From Megascapheus bottae (Eukaryota; Chordata; Mammalia; Rodentia; Geomyidae), in contig JANJXV010000024.1 in NCBI GenBank assembly GCA_024803745.1, positions 15,261,927 to 15,325,926 of the forward strand: 64,000 nt of DNA, read 5' to 3'. The position numbers were made by a program, and so were the translations under genes. Below are positions 1-11,985 of the stretch, piece by piece. The notes below the pieces were generated by a model, which worked only from the letters and a program-made list of their open reading frames with translations, searched no databases and was not told the DNA's origin. How positions within the stretch are numbered: position 1 is the stretch's first letter; the number at the start of each line of letters is the position of its first letter.

Positions 1-1977
1 ATTCATGGTATATCAGATCCAGTATTGTTTTTCTCAAAGGTACACCCAAGGAATGGTTTGGGTTATTTAAACTGAGGCTTTCAAAAGAAAAAAAAAAACA
101 CATTAAAATGAAGTGTGATTCTATCACTGGGAGAGAGTAAGCTAGTAGCTGGCATATTGCCTGAATTCTCTCTGCAGAAGCAAGCACCACTCATAGCCTG
201 AATCTTCATTAATCTACCCACACCTGAGCACAGGCCTGAAAAGCTATGGCTGAGGGTGGAGATTTAAACCATATGTCTCAAACTCAGCATTGTAGTCTGT
301 TTGTATATGCTAGTTTATTTAGTCGCAGGATTCCTATATTTCTAATAGACATTTGTAAATATCCATAAGTGTATCTTAGTTTTTCTCAGCCTTATTTTTT
401 TTTCCAAATCCATACCACTAGTGATCAATAGCAAATGACTAATTTAGCACTTTCTATTGATTAAAAAAAAAATCCTATTACATACTGTAGTAAAGACAAA
501 CGAAGATACCCTACAGGGAAAAACTATCAGTGGCTTATCCCAACATCTCTCCTACTTCAATATTGTTGATTTTTTTTAAAAAACTGGACATATGGTCAAC
601 CAAACTAAATGTCCAGATCTGCTAGTAGCTGGGCAGTGCTGTGAGGAGAAATGTCATGTGGTGATCCCAGCAAAGCTCCTTACAGACAGTTGGTCTCAGC
701 TGGCCAGGAATCTTTACAGGCCCTTTGTCTACCCTTCTTCTTCCAGTTTGCAGTGTAAATGTGACGGTCAGGTTCTAGCAGCCACCCTGAAATAGCAGAG
801 GGAAGGAGTAACTCTTGTTAAGAGTAACAAGAGGGACATGACCCTCTTGTGACGAGGCTACTGGTCACCAGAGTCCTGGATGATATGCACCTGTTAAAAG
901 AAAAGTAACTTACTTCCTAGTGGACATTCTCCTGACAAGTTAACCAGGGGTACTCTCAAAGTCTTGGCACACTGCTTTTCTCACACCTCTGAACTTTGGT
1001 AAAAAGTTCAATGACATATGCAGAGCATCTTTCTCCTCTGCAGTGATGCTCACTCCTCAAAACTCTGTCTCTCTCACCCCCCCTCCCGAAAAAAAAAATA
1101 ACAGGGAGAATTTACAACAAAACAAAACAAATTATGACCACGTTTTGCTCCAGCATCAGATCTTACCATCTCAAAAGTCCTATATTTCATGAAAACTTCT
1201 TTATCTCCTAGGTACCTTGACAGAATTAATAAAGTGCTTTTGTAATTATCCTTTTGTTCCATCTTTACTATTTCTCATAAAAGAAACAGCTATTCAGAGT
1301 TGCTTCTGTTATTTCTAGTTTATTCTAGGATTCAGAAACTTCACTAATTAGAGTCTCACAGTTTTTTTTTTTTGTTGTTGTTTTGTTTTTTTTTCCCCTA
1401 GTTTTCTAATTAAAATAGGAACCCTAGAGTCATGGAGTACCCTACCAGGACACAAGTCAAACCTTAGGCAAATAATCTCAGGCCTTAGTATCCACAACTG
1501 GGCAATTTCAATAAACAACTGTGACAGAAACTCACATGGCTTTCTGTTTCCTCTTATTCTCTTGTGTACTGAAAGTCTGTGCCAGATACTAGGCCAGAGA
1601 GCTGGAATATAATCATAGAATACAACATGGCTTTACTATGATGGATTTATGACATAATGGTGGAGACATCTAAATTTAGAAATCACAGAAATAAATTAGT
1701 GAGCCCTTTTAGCATCACCAGATCACTTTATGAATTTCTTTTTTATTTTTAGTAAGTGGGTTTTCTAATAAACTTCTAAAGACTTTCATTTTGTTGAAGC
1801 AACCAGCTACTCTTTATATGCCATTCTTTGGTTAACTATGATTTTATTTGAATTTCTCTTTCTGCCAGACAAGTAAAGCTTTATCTCAGAGTTCTACTTA
1901 CAAAAGCATATTCTGACACATTTAACAATCAAAGAAATCTTGATACAGATCTCATCTTCATGTAGAAGATGGTTGAA
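1..1977. other. Intronic sequence, no gene recognised
   Basis: AT-rich non-coding sequence downstream of the CHCHD3 exon in transcript order. It has T- and A-rich runs (near 395-412 and 1361-1393). A 67-codon open frame at 592-795 matches no family I know and has no flanking splice signals worth calling. Confidence 0.6.
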
Positions 1978-2232
1978 GCCAGGTGCCAGTGGCTCACATC
2001 TGTAATCCAGGTTAGTTAGGATTGAGGTTTGAGGATTGAGGTTTGAAGCCAGCCCAGGAAGGAAACTCTGTGAGACTCTCATCTCTTATTTCCAATTAGC
2101 CACCAGAAAGGCTAGAAGTGGATCTGTGGCTCAAGGGGCAGAGTTCCAGCTTTGAAGGAAAAACAAGGGACAGTATCCATGCCCTGTGTTTGAGCCTTAG
2201 CACCAGAATATAAAGCACAAAAATAGAAAAAA
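1978..2232 (+). mobile_element. B1-ID composite SINE
   Basis: The left part is 7SL/B1-like (GCCAGGTGCCAGTGGCTCAC, later GAAGCCAGCCCAGG). It is joined through a CTCATCT...CCAATTAGCCACC linker to an ID-like right part with GTGGCTCAAGGGGCAGAG. It is diverged, and its tail leads into the adjacent (GA)n. Confidence 0.8.
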
Positions 2233-2288
2233 GGAAAGAGAGAAGAGAGAGAGAGAGACAGAGAGAGAGAGACAGAGAGAGAGAGACA

Positions 2289-2323
<35 letters not shown>

Positions 2324-2411
2324 GCAGGCAGAGAGGAGGAAAGAGAGGGAGAGAGGAGGGGAGGAAAGGACGGAAAAGGGAAAGTGGGAAATGGAAGGAA
2401 GAGAAGAAAGG
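2233..2411 (+). repeat. (GA)n purine tract grown from SINE tail
   Basis: GAGA and GACAGAGA units followed by GGAGAGAGG-rich imperfect purine sequence, starting directly at the A-rich end of the preceding SINE. The Ser/Leu-rich minus-strand open frame here is only the repeat translated. Confidence 0.9.
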
Positions 2412-3854
2412 AAGCTGAAGAGGTATGAAAAGAGATAAAAGGTATAGTATATACTTCAAATAGTAGATTTCACAGACAAAAGCATTAATCAATTAAAATA
2501 TACTCAGAAGTGTTCTTCCCATTCACATTTGTAATTCCTGGGGGAAGGACATGAAAAGATAATTTTCCTTTTCCTTTTTATTTAACAGCTTTGAATAAGA
2601 ACTTACAGTTTTAGTGGTGGGCGGGGGACATGGTATAGTTTTACAAGAAAATCATCCTTATCATGTGAGATACTTAACTTATCTAGATGGAGCTGAAAAT
2701 GCAGTACTTTTTCACCTACAGCTTCCATTTGTCAGGCTTAAATTCAAACATGCCCTTTATCAAACGTGAAGCATTTTTTCCCCTCACTATTACTTTTTGC
2801 TATAATACTGTCAGTGAAAAGTCTTACATTTTTCTATTTTGTAGCCCCTCTCTCTGTGACAACAGTGTTACCGTTCTTTGTTCACCCTCCTAACTTCCAT
2901 ATCACACTCCTGAGACCTTCTGGCTCCTGCTCTAGATGTGTGTCTTACTCTTTCTTCCACAAGGTTGAATCAAAGCAATTTCACAGTTATCAGAAGAGTT
3001 ATCAAGAGAATTTACCAGGATGTCTTACAAGACCTATAGAGTAACTCTTAAATTACTGTGTTACCAGTGCAGGTCCCCCATTCTCCCATGCCCTGGTACA
3101 TGACCCAGTCACTCTTAAAATCGTATGACTTCCTTGGGAAGGGCTCAGTAAAGTGAGGCTACATGCACATTCAACAGTATACCAGTGATGGCTTCATGCA
3201 GCATCTGTCACATCAGTATTGTCAACACATGTCAGGCTGGCATGCCTTGGTGCCCAAGCTGAGTCCTGTGGAAGGAACTCTATAAATCTACCAAACACTC
3301 TTGGATCTGCTTGCCACAGGAGCTGGAGTAAGCCCCTGTTCAGACTGCTCTCTTGAAAACTAAGTTAAGAAGAAACGCAAAGCTGATCATACATACTGTG
3401 CATAGGAAGCAAGTAAACAACAGTGCAGTTACCAGCGACTGTCCAGCTCTCCACTCATTCCCAGTGTTATAGTGATGAGCTGAAGGATGACTAGCTGATG
3501 CTCACCTCAATGGCCAGGACTTTCTCATTTCATCTGACTTCTTGAGTCTGGACAACACGTACATAATTCATTCAAAAGGTATTATCCTTGGTGAGCTAGT
3601 CAGGGAAAAGCCCTGGGAAGGGGACAGTGATCCTGAAAGGCTATTTCAGAGAGCAATGTGAAAAATGAATCAATCACAGTACACAAACATGATTGGCTTC
3701 AGTTCTGTCATGCTCTTGGTCTTTAGTAGCTCTCTACCTGCAAATGCCATGGGAAGTGGTCCTCATGCTAGTAATGTCACCTTTCGACTGAAAATACAAT
3801 ATTGACCACAGAATGAATCCCAGAAGATCAGACACAGTGTCTCCCCTTCCCCTT
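2412..3854. other. Intronic sequence, no gene recognised
   Basis: Nothing recognisable. The overlapping open frames near 2687-3044 show no domain, codon periodicity or splice context that would support a gene. Confidence 0.5.
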
Positions 3855-3930
3855 CCTGGTAGTAACGGGATTTGAACTCAGGGTGTTAGGCTTGCTAGGC
3901 TGTAACTTGAACTATACCCTCAGACCAGAA
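3855..3930 (-). mobile_element. ID-type SINE fragment
   Basis: GGGATTTGAACTCAGGGTGT followed by TTGCTAGGCTG is the reverse complement of an ID B-box and anticodon-arm region. The ends are degraded. Confidence 0.5.
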
Positions 3931-3970
3931 AACAAATATAAAAACTCTAATTTAAAACTTAGAAAATCTG

Positions 3971-4161
3971 GGCTGGGAGTTTGGCTTAGTGGTAGTGCGC
4001 TTGCCTGGCATGCACGAAGACCTGGATTTGATTCCCCAGTACCAAATAAACAGAAAAAGCCAGAAGTGGTGCTGTGGCTCAGATGGAAGCACACTAGCCT
4101 TGAGAAAGCCCAAGGACAGTGCCTAGGCCCTGAATTCAAGCCCCAGGACTGGGGAAAAAAA
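3971..4161 (+). mobile_element. ID-dimer SINE with short target-site duplication
   Basis: The first ID-like unit has GGGAGTTTGGCTTAGTGGTAG (A box) and TTTGATTCCCC (B box). The second starts AAGCCAGAAGTGGTGCTGTG and ends CCCAGGACTGGGG plus poly(A). AAAATCTG flanks it at 3963-3970 and 4162-4169. Confidence 0.85.
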
Positions 4162-4169
4162 AAAATCTG

Positions 4170-7100
4170 AGATCATTCTTAACTTGGGTTAAGAAGCCAT
4201 GAGTGAATCCATCTGCTGACTAATATTTAACTTTCTAGAAGGCTCATAGCTAACTAGTAGACAAAGAAGAATGCTTCCCAGAGCAAAAGTTAAGCCTGGA
4301 GGGGAAAGGCCAGCTCTGGGTTAGGAAGAAATGGGCACTGGGAGGAACAGAGATGTGATTCTTCTTACAAGGCTAAGCTTTCTTCTACCCACTTTTACCT
4401 AGAACCTATATTTAAATGTATCATAGCATCAGATGTCTATAGCAACATGAGACAAAAACATTCCAGAGAGACTCATGCCAATAATTCATTCTCATCTAGA
4501 AATCCTACTTAAGAAGAACTTTCCTGAAAACGGAGTCAACCTTTGAACTCTTGCAGACAGGACAAAGTTGGTTGCTTTGTTCCTTGTCACCAGCAGAGCA
4601 GTAACTTGGAATGCTTCAAATCTATTTGCTCAGAAGTAATACCATTCCATTCCCACAACTAATAAGCATCTCTCTTGAAAGTGCCATAGAAAATCTCAGA
4701 TCCCATACAGTGTACCTCTTTCTAAGGGAATAACAAGAGAAAATGCTGGCTTGATCTCAAATTTACCAGCTGAAGTCCTAATGAGAACTTAATCCAATCA
4801 TAGAGATAAGGTAAAGCATTCTGAACCTCAACAGATAATGTTATCACCATGCCAAGAAAGCTTTAAAGTTAGGAGGTGACACAGATAACTTTAATGACTT
4901 TTAAGAGGTGACACAAACAATATTACTTGATGAGTAAAATAGGCTGCTGTTAGGACCTATACTGAAACATTCAGTAAAATCCTTGGATTGGTGCAGGCTT
5001 TGGGCACAGAATCACTAACAGTTTCTCCTTTGTGAATCTACTTTTCATCCATTCACTATAAGAGTTCTACCTGGGGAAAAAAAGGAAAAAGGGAAAACTC
5101 AGCCAAAGCCACTATTTAAAAAAATATAAAATTATATATATAATTATTTATATAAAATATAAATTTTACCTGATGTAACAAGAAAGTACCATTCCTTCCA
5201 GTCTTCCTCTTGGGAAATAAGTCAGGAAAGGTCTAGGCTAAAAACAAACCCTCCCTTCACTGTAATAATTGGAAAGTTTGTGTACAAAAACTGGTAAAAA
5301 TTATTTTACTTGACTCCTATCCAATTGACTTCCTTTCTTTTATTTTTTAACCAAGACATACTGTGCACCAATGAGTACATTAGGAAATAAGCAACCTCAT
5401 TTGCTCTAGAACAAATCAACACAGCTTAGGGCAATATGTTTCATATGCCTTCCAATAATGTGTGCTATGATTCAGGTTTCATTTCTAGAAATATCTGAAA
5501 TAATCAGGGATATGCAAAACAATTTAATTAAAATGTGTTCATCCCAAAGTATTTGAGATTGAAAAATGGAAAAAACTCAACTAAATAAAATTGTTAAAAT
5601 AAGTAAGAGATCATCCATATGTGTGGAATGGTAGGAAATACTAAGTACTTAGTGTTTTGTCCCTTGGTGAACAGAATTACATTCAGTTGCACAACAGGGT
5701 TATGATGCTCCGAATGGTACCAGCTCTCTACCCAAGTAAAAGTGGCACGGGCACATGGTGCAAATGATCCCGTTCAGAAAGCCAATTCAGATAGACAGGG
5801 AAACTGAAGCCCTACTTTTCTTGGTGTCTCTGAAGTTCTTCTGTCAGTTCTAGTGGTACTACACAGTAAGGTATCTTACTGTATCATACAGTAAGGTACT
5901 AACAGCAGATGAAGGAGAATTTTTTTAAAAAAGTAATTATGCAATTTCAGTAGTTGTAAACTGCTACAATGTAAGAGTCATCATGAAAAGGCCCTGGAAA
6001 CAGGGAGTATTAGTGAACTCTCCTTTACAAATGAACACAATTTTGTCAAGAGGAAGAATTGGAACTATTGGGAGGCTATGGCAGAGAGGACTCTCTAATA
6101 CCAAATATAGTCAGAAAATTTGATTTTATTGCAAAATCATCCAGGAAGAACTAAGGTTAGGCATTCTTGTCTTCTTTTTCCCTACCATACTTATTTCTCC
6201 AGTAATAAGAATGAACTGCAATATCCACGCAAATGACCAAATGCGCAGATGACACCCCATGAGCTTCAGGTTTTAATTTCCTTTTAATGGATCCAAGCAC
6301 AAACTCAGATAAGAAAAATAAGTGTGACATCTCCCCTAGTGCTATCAACATGTGTAGAAAACTATATAGGTGAATAGAAAAGTCAGTCTTAATTTAAGGG
6401 TTAAAAGTCTCAGATATGAAATGGAGAAAGAATTCAAAAGTGGCAGAGATCACCTCTCCATTTGAAAGATGTGTTTATCGTTTTGTATTTCTAAGGAAAA
6501 GCCTTTTGAAAGATCTGGCATAAAAATATGCATGTGAATAGCAGCACATTGAAAAGTCTTAGCTTTGAGGTATAATGGCTCCCCCTCAGAAAGCACAGAG
6601 CAGGATTACTGAATCTCTAAGGTGCATTTCATATGCTGCCAAGTATAGGGAGACCCTGCAGTGTCACTTCTGCCTTCCTTCTATCTAATGGCCCATTAGC
6701 ATTTTCCTGCATGATGGCCCTAAACTCTACTCCTTCGAAGTGTCATCTCTCAACTGCACAAATACATTCTTTCATATGGCACTGAATACACCAGAAGGTG
6801 TCTTATTTCTTTAAAAAAGAAGATGAAGGTAGGTGCGATGGGGAGGAAAAGATAATTATGGAGAACACAATAAGCAAGTCGGATAGTCTGCTAGAAATAT
6901 TCATGAAAATCTGTCCCTGCAAACGCTTAGTATTTGTTAGCCAATCTTTCTCACGTGACTGCTGAGAAATGTTCTTAGAAAGAGCCCACAAAGGGTGAGA
7001 ATAAAATGCATCAAATCAAAGGATCTTTCATTCTGGCATGGTGTCACTTCCTCACATCTCCATGTGGGTTGCAACTCTTCTTCCAAGGCCTATCTCATTC

Positions 7101-7510
7101 ATTCCATCTTAATTACACTGTGCATTCTGCCAAGTACGAATCCAAGTCTTTCAAGCAAGACCTGTAAGCAAGAATGCACCCATCCATCTACAGGGACAAA
7201 AGCATACTGTATTCTGTTAGTCTCCACAAAGGCAGACACCAGGGATTTAGGGAGCTGAGGTCTACAAAGAAGTCTAAAGAATATAGTATATTCACTCCAC
7301 AAGGTTAGAAATCTTGTGTGACCCCTATATTCTCAAACACATCTCAAGGGAAAGAGCCTAGATCTGTACTTTTGAAACGGTCTTTATTAAAAAGATAAAT
7401 GTGAAATACAAATGGAATCTGGGGTAAGAAATCTGAACTAGGCCCTGAACTGATTCCTTTTCCTAGCACACAGTCACAGAAATTACAGAGCACAGAAGGC
7501 CTGCAATAAC
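4170..7510. other. Intronic sequence, no gene recognised
   Basis: Low-complexity AT stretch at 5115-5165, including the palindrome AATTATATATATAATT at 5130-5145. An alternating inverted/direct repeat is at 5863-5897. No exon, RNA gene or identifiable repeat was found in the rest. Confidence 0.5.
5863..5897. repeat. Short alternating inverted repeat
   Basis: CAGTAAG-gtat-CTTACTG (5864-5881) overlaps CTTACTGTAT-c-ATACAGTAAG (5875-5895), a perfect 10-bp inverted repeat with a 1-nt centre. The same word therefore occurs three times in alternating orientation. Confidence 0.85.
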
Positions 7511-7565
7511 CAGACTGGGTTTGAGTCCTGGCTTATTGCTCAGCGTGACCCAAATGTAACCAGAC
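7511..7565 (+). mobile_element. Possible MIR fragment
   Basis: CTGGGTTTGAGTCCTGGCT followed by a weak TGTGACC-like segment resembles the MIR core. Short and diverged. Confidence 0.35.
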
Positions 7566-8369
7566 CAAATCCATTAGCAGTGAGATGTAAATGGCCTTGT
7601 GCTAGGCTAAGTTTCAACAGGCATTCTCTAGCCTGGTGAGAGCCCTCTTTCCAACTAGAGGCCAAGTTATTAAGAAATTGTTTGTCATCTTAGATTGGAC
7701 TGATCATTTGTTTCCCTGAATTCTTTTTCTCATCATTTACTCGTTACACGCCTCCTCCTGATGGAAGGAGACATTTATTCGCTTCTGCATTTATTGCATT
7801 GGCAAACAGAAACATTCTGCTGCATTTCCTGGGGGTTTGGTCATTTATCTATTGGATAAGAGACTAAAACTTTCAACAGGGCAGAAAAATTAAAGTATCA
7901 GTCAGGTTGACAGCTGGGAAAATGAGGGTCTATTTGTAACCAGAAGCTTGCTTAAACTTTTGGTTTAGTGGAGATCCACAATGTTATTTCATGAAACTAC
8001 CACTTCATCTATAACTACAATTGAGGCTATTAGCTAGCATACACAAGTACTCCAACACGTATTACACAACCACTGTAAAGTCTCAGATGCAGTGCTAATT
8101 GCTGTTTTAAATGAAAGATACACATGAAGCTTTTAAAGATCCATTCCTACAGGGAGCTAAAGACAGAATATTGTCTTAATTCATGAAAGAGAAACAAGAA
8201 TCATAGACAATGGAGTGGTAAGGGAGTTTACAGGTCATCCAGTTCTTATTCAAGAGTCTTCTTGGCAGTCTCCTGTAAGAATTCACTCTAGTATATCTCA
8301 TGGTGCAGCAGCCTTTTTCAGAACAGAAGATAAAGAAATGGCAAGGGGTTGCTTTTTCAAGGTAGTCTT
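7566..8369. other. Intronic sequence, no gene recognised
   Basis: No repeat family or exon recognised. Confidence 0.5.
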
Positions 8370-8430
8370 ATTGGTGTGACTTTGGGCAAGCCAATAAACA
8401 CATAGGGTCTCAATGTCTTTTTGTCAGATA
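8370..8430 (+). mobile_element. MIR fragment
   Basis: GTGTGACTTTGGGCAAGCC followed by an AATAAACACATAGGGTCTCA segment matches the conserved MIR core (TGTGACCTTGGGCAAGT...CTCAGT). Confidence 0.5.
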
Positions 8431-9119
8431 TCAAACAAGTTCAGATACCTGATGTTGGTCGAAAGAACCAACATTCTGATCAATTCAACTACTACCCAAA
8501 GCCTCAGTTTACCATCTACATGAGCTGCTCATTTATTACTGCCAAAGACTTAATTCTCATGAGGAAACAGCCACAGGCCAGGCCATTCCATTACACTCCT
8601 CTTACTGTGCAGCAATAACTTAGCATTAAGCCTTCCAAAGATTGATTTATATTGCTCCTTAAGTAGAATTAGTGTCAACACAGCTAAAAAGAGGGGAAAA
8701 AATGATCAAGAGAGTAGAGTTTCTGTTATGTGTATTTTCTTTTATACAAGCACATAGGGGAAAGAAAATAGATTCTTCAGAGATGATTCACAGGCTTAAA
8801 ATTCCAACAGTTTCCATTATAAAACACAAGATGGATGGCAAGATTATTTAGTTTAGTTTTTTTTATCACTTTTTTATTTCAAGAAAAACAGTTTCTGAAA
8901 ATGCCCTTATTTTGTAAAAGAAAAATCTTTCAAACATTTCACTATATGCAAGGTATTATTGGAACCCAAAAGATTCACACCATATAACTTGTCCTCATCT
9001 AATGCTAAGGAACTAAATCATGTAGATAGTAATATTTCACATTCATGGGTAAACACCATGTGTCAGGTAATTGTATCTTTTAATTTACCTTATTTCAGAT
9101 AAGGACACAGCATGTAGCC
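8431..9119. other. Intronic sequence, no gene recognised
   Basis: AT-rich. The 65-codon open frame at 8421-8618 has no support. Confidence 0.5.
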
Positions 9120-9220
9120 TCTGCCTCCTTAGATTATCTCACTTAAACTTTATAATAATAACATTATCATGTTGGAATATTATCTTCTGTCTCTGAATGA
9201 GAAAACTGAGGCCAGATTTT
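9120..9220 (+). mobile_element. MIR-like 3' part
   Basis: TTATCTCACTTAAACTTTA, ATAATAACATTATCATG and GAGAAAACTGAGGCCAGAT in order follow the MIR 3' half (ATCTCATTTAATCC...GAGGAAACTGAGGC). Confidence 0.5.
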
Positions 9221-9243
9221 TTCTTTTTTAAATCTCTACATCA

Positions 9244-9446
9244 GGGCCGGGAGTTTGGCCTAGTGGTAGAGTGCTTGCCTAGCATGCACGAAGACCCAGG
9301 TTAGATTCCTCAGTATCATATACATAGTAAAAAGCCAGAAATGTTGCTGTGGCTCAAGTGGTAGAGCTCCAGCCTTGAGAAAGCCCAAGGATAGTGCCCA
9401 GGCCCTGAGTTCAAAGCCAAGGACTGGCAAAAAAAAAAAAAAAAAG
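9244..9446 (+). mobile_element. ID-dimer SINE with 13-bp target-site duplication
   Basis: GGGCCGGGAGTTTGGCCTAG start, B box GGTTAGATTCC, second unit AAGCCAGAAATGTTGCTGTG, end AAGGACTGGC plus poly(A). Flanked by AATCTCTACATCA at 9231-9243 and 9447-9459. Complete and fairly young. Confidence 0.92.
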
Positions 9447-9793
9447 AATCTCTACATCAAAGAACGAAGTCACAAAAAAGGGAATGAAAAATCATAGAAG
9501 AAATATGCTTAACAAGTCAATAACTATAACCTTTTTATCATATAGGTCACATTCCTATGCAAATTCAACTTAAATGAACTTTTACATTGAACAAGACTAA
9601 TGAAATTGAGGTACACTGAAGATATTACTGGCAGAGGCTCTGGATCATTTGAATTTCTGCAGGGTATGATCACTATATCCTCAGTGATTGTGGAGAATGA
9701 CCTAAGTCCAGTAGGAGATTTCCATCAGACTCTTGTCCTCCCCAGAGATATCATCACCCATTCTGGCCTCAGGGCTTATTAAGTGTTCATTTT

Positions 9794-9955
9794 TGTTTTT
9801 TAAGCCAGTCCTGGGCTTGAGCTCAGGGCCTAAGCACTGTCCCTAGACTCTCTCAAGGCTAGAGCTCTACCACTTGGCCACAGCACCACTTCGGCTGGTA
9901 CCGAGGAATCGAACCTGGGTCTTCGTGCATGCTAGGCAAACTCCCGGCTCCCAGG
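9794..9955 (-). mobile_element. ID-dimer SINE, CpG-rich, internally deleted
   Basis: Reverse complement of a dimer: AAGCCAGTCCTGGGCTTGAG at one end, GGCAAACTCCCGGC at the other. The first unit has lost the stretch between the GGCAAGC and GGCCAAACTCCCGG blocks. Unmethylation-sensitive CpGs (ACCGAGGAATCGAACC, CTTCGTGC) are intact, suggesting a recent copy. Confidence 0.88.
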
Positions 9956-10510
9956 GTCCATTTTTATTTAGACCTTCATTTGTAATCTCAAGGAAGCTCC
10001 TCCAGTCTTACAGCTTTATCTTGTCCACATATGCTGAAAATTTCCAAGCTTTGTCTTGGACTTTATACGATGCCGTCTATTATGGAAGCACCCTAAGTTC
10101 AAACTGATAAAAATAAAAATATATAATTTGTGATTTACATACTGATAGTCATTTCCTAGCTTCAACAAGCAAATTTATTCTTCATTGTCTTCTTGACTTA
10201 GTAATCCAGTTCAATGTTTTACCTAGTGGAAGATGCCAGAATGCAAGTTGACCTTGCTTCCTTGTTTCCTTTTTTCCCCCCTAATCCAGTGTGTGACATG
10301 CAGTGTTCCTTACTCTCGTCTTTCTGGCCATTCATGCCTCCTTACCTCTTGTTTAAGAGAACTAAAGAAGCAAAGATGGTCTCTAAGCAAAGAAATTATA
10401 TAATTGAACTCAAGTTCCAGAAAGATGACTTTAAACAGACAGTGGTGACAGTTTAGATGACTGAAGTAAGGAGAGAAAGAAGCAATTATGAGTTTAGGTA
10501 CACCAAGTCC
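9956..10510. other. Intronic sequence, no gene recognised
   Basis: No exon signals or repeat family recognised. Confidence 0.5.
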
Positions 10511-10513
10511 AAT

Positions 10514-10920
10514 TAGGTACTGGTGGTTCACATCTGTGAACCTAGACACTTGGGAGGCAAAGATATGAATGATAATGGTTTGAGGCCAGCCCAGGTGTGG
10601 GGGGAAGCCATCTGAACCAATAGCTGGATAAGCTGGTTCATGTCTATCATACCAGCTGTGCCATGGGTTGTAAACAGGAGGATTGAAGTTATAGGCCTGC
10701 CTGGGCAAACAATTCATAAGGTTCCATATCAATAGAAAAAGCTGGGCATGGTAGAGTATACCTTTTACTCCAGCTACAGCTAGAAGTGCACAGGAAGACT
10801 GCATTTCAGGAGGACCTGTGCAAAAAGTGAAACATTGTTTGAAAAATTAGCAAAGGCGAAAGTGGAGGCTGAGACAGTATTGCAAGTGTAAGGCCCTGAG
10901 TACTTGTAAAAGGCCTCAAG
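10514..10920 (+). mobile_element. Long composite SINE: repeated 7SL-like units plus ID-like tail
   Basis: Three successive B1-like starts are visible: GGTACTGGTGGTTCACATCT (10515), AGCTGGATAAGCTGGTTCAT (10622) and AGCTGGGCATGGTAGAGTAT (10739). Each is followed by pieces of a GAGGCCAGCCCAGG-type core. A degraded ID-like end (GTAAGGCCCTGAGTAC) closes it. The order resembles that at 17743-18155. Confidence 0.6.
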
Positions 10921-11799
10921 TATATCTGGGACTAACCTATATGTTTGACTCCCAGATCAACATAGAGTCAAAGAGAATGTTCAACTCCTTTGTGTCTAAT
11001 GAACGGTTAACCTCCATTAGCTACCATGAAGTCTATGCATGCAAAGTTGAGCAGGAAGCAGAAATATTTATCTTGCTATATCTTCAGAACCCTGGATAAA
11101 ATACATACCATTACTGAACCTCAGTCTACTTCTCTATGGAATGAGCTCTCTGGGCATCTGGAAAAGTTAAGTGAAATAGTGTAGTATGCTGGACTGGTAA
11201 CTGATAAGCTCACAACAAATGTTATGCTTCATTTCATATAGCTATGTAGGATTATTAATGTTGACTTGGATTTGGGGGAGGCTTGAGAAAAGGAATAGGG
11301 AAAATCATGGATGAACTTTTACTTGATAAGAAATGTAAAAAAAAAAAAAAAAAAAACGCTTCAATATTCATTTACCAGACTCATAGTCCCTATTTACTAT
11401 GTCTCTAGAAGGAAAAGGATTAGAGTTACTCTTGAAATGAGAGTGCCATTTGAACTTAACATGGAAGTGATCTGCTAACAATGCAGACCAAAATAAGCAC
11501 CATCTGCTGTGCTTGGCAAGCCAGTACTGTACTTGAAAAGCAATCCTGGCACTTTCTGAAAAGAGAGTGAAGAACACACTGGATCAGTAAATGGTATTGA
11601 GTCAGTGCAAGAGATTGGGACAACTAATGTTAATCAAGAACTGCCAGAGGTTTCTCTCTGGGTTTATGATAAGCATGGCACATGCATTCAGTCTCTATCA
11701 GAAGTCACTCTACATCAAAAATAAATAGATGGGTAGAGAGATAGATTAGATGGACAGAGCTATAGTATACACACACACACACAGAGGCATACATGTAAT
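10921..11799. other. Intronic sequence with a poly(A) run
   Basis: An A21-type run lies at about 11337-11357 with no recognisable element body. A short (CA)n is at 11769-11784. Otherwise nothing identified. Confidence 0.5.
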
Positions 11800-11985
11800 G
11801 CATGCTGGCCTAAACTTTGAGCTTTGCATTGCTGTTTAGGTGTTTTGCTCACAGCTAGTGCTCTACCATTTGACACACAGTCTGTCATTTTGCTAGTTAA
11901 TTAGAGATACGAGTATTACAAACTTTTCTGCCAGGGTTGGCATCAAACTGCAATCCTTAAATCTCATCCTCCTGAGATATTATAT
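11800..11985 (-). mobile_element. Degraded B1-ID composite SINE
   Basis: GCTAGTGCTCTACCATTTGA (ID part), then GGGTTGGCATCAAACTGCAA and ATCTCATCCTCCTGAGAT (B1 part), in reverse-complement order. Old and interrupted. Confidence 0.5.
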
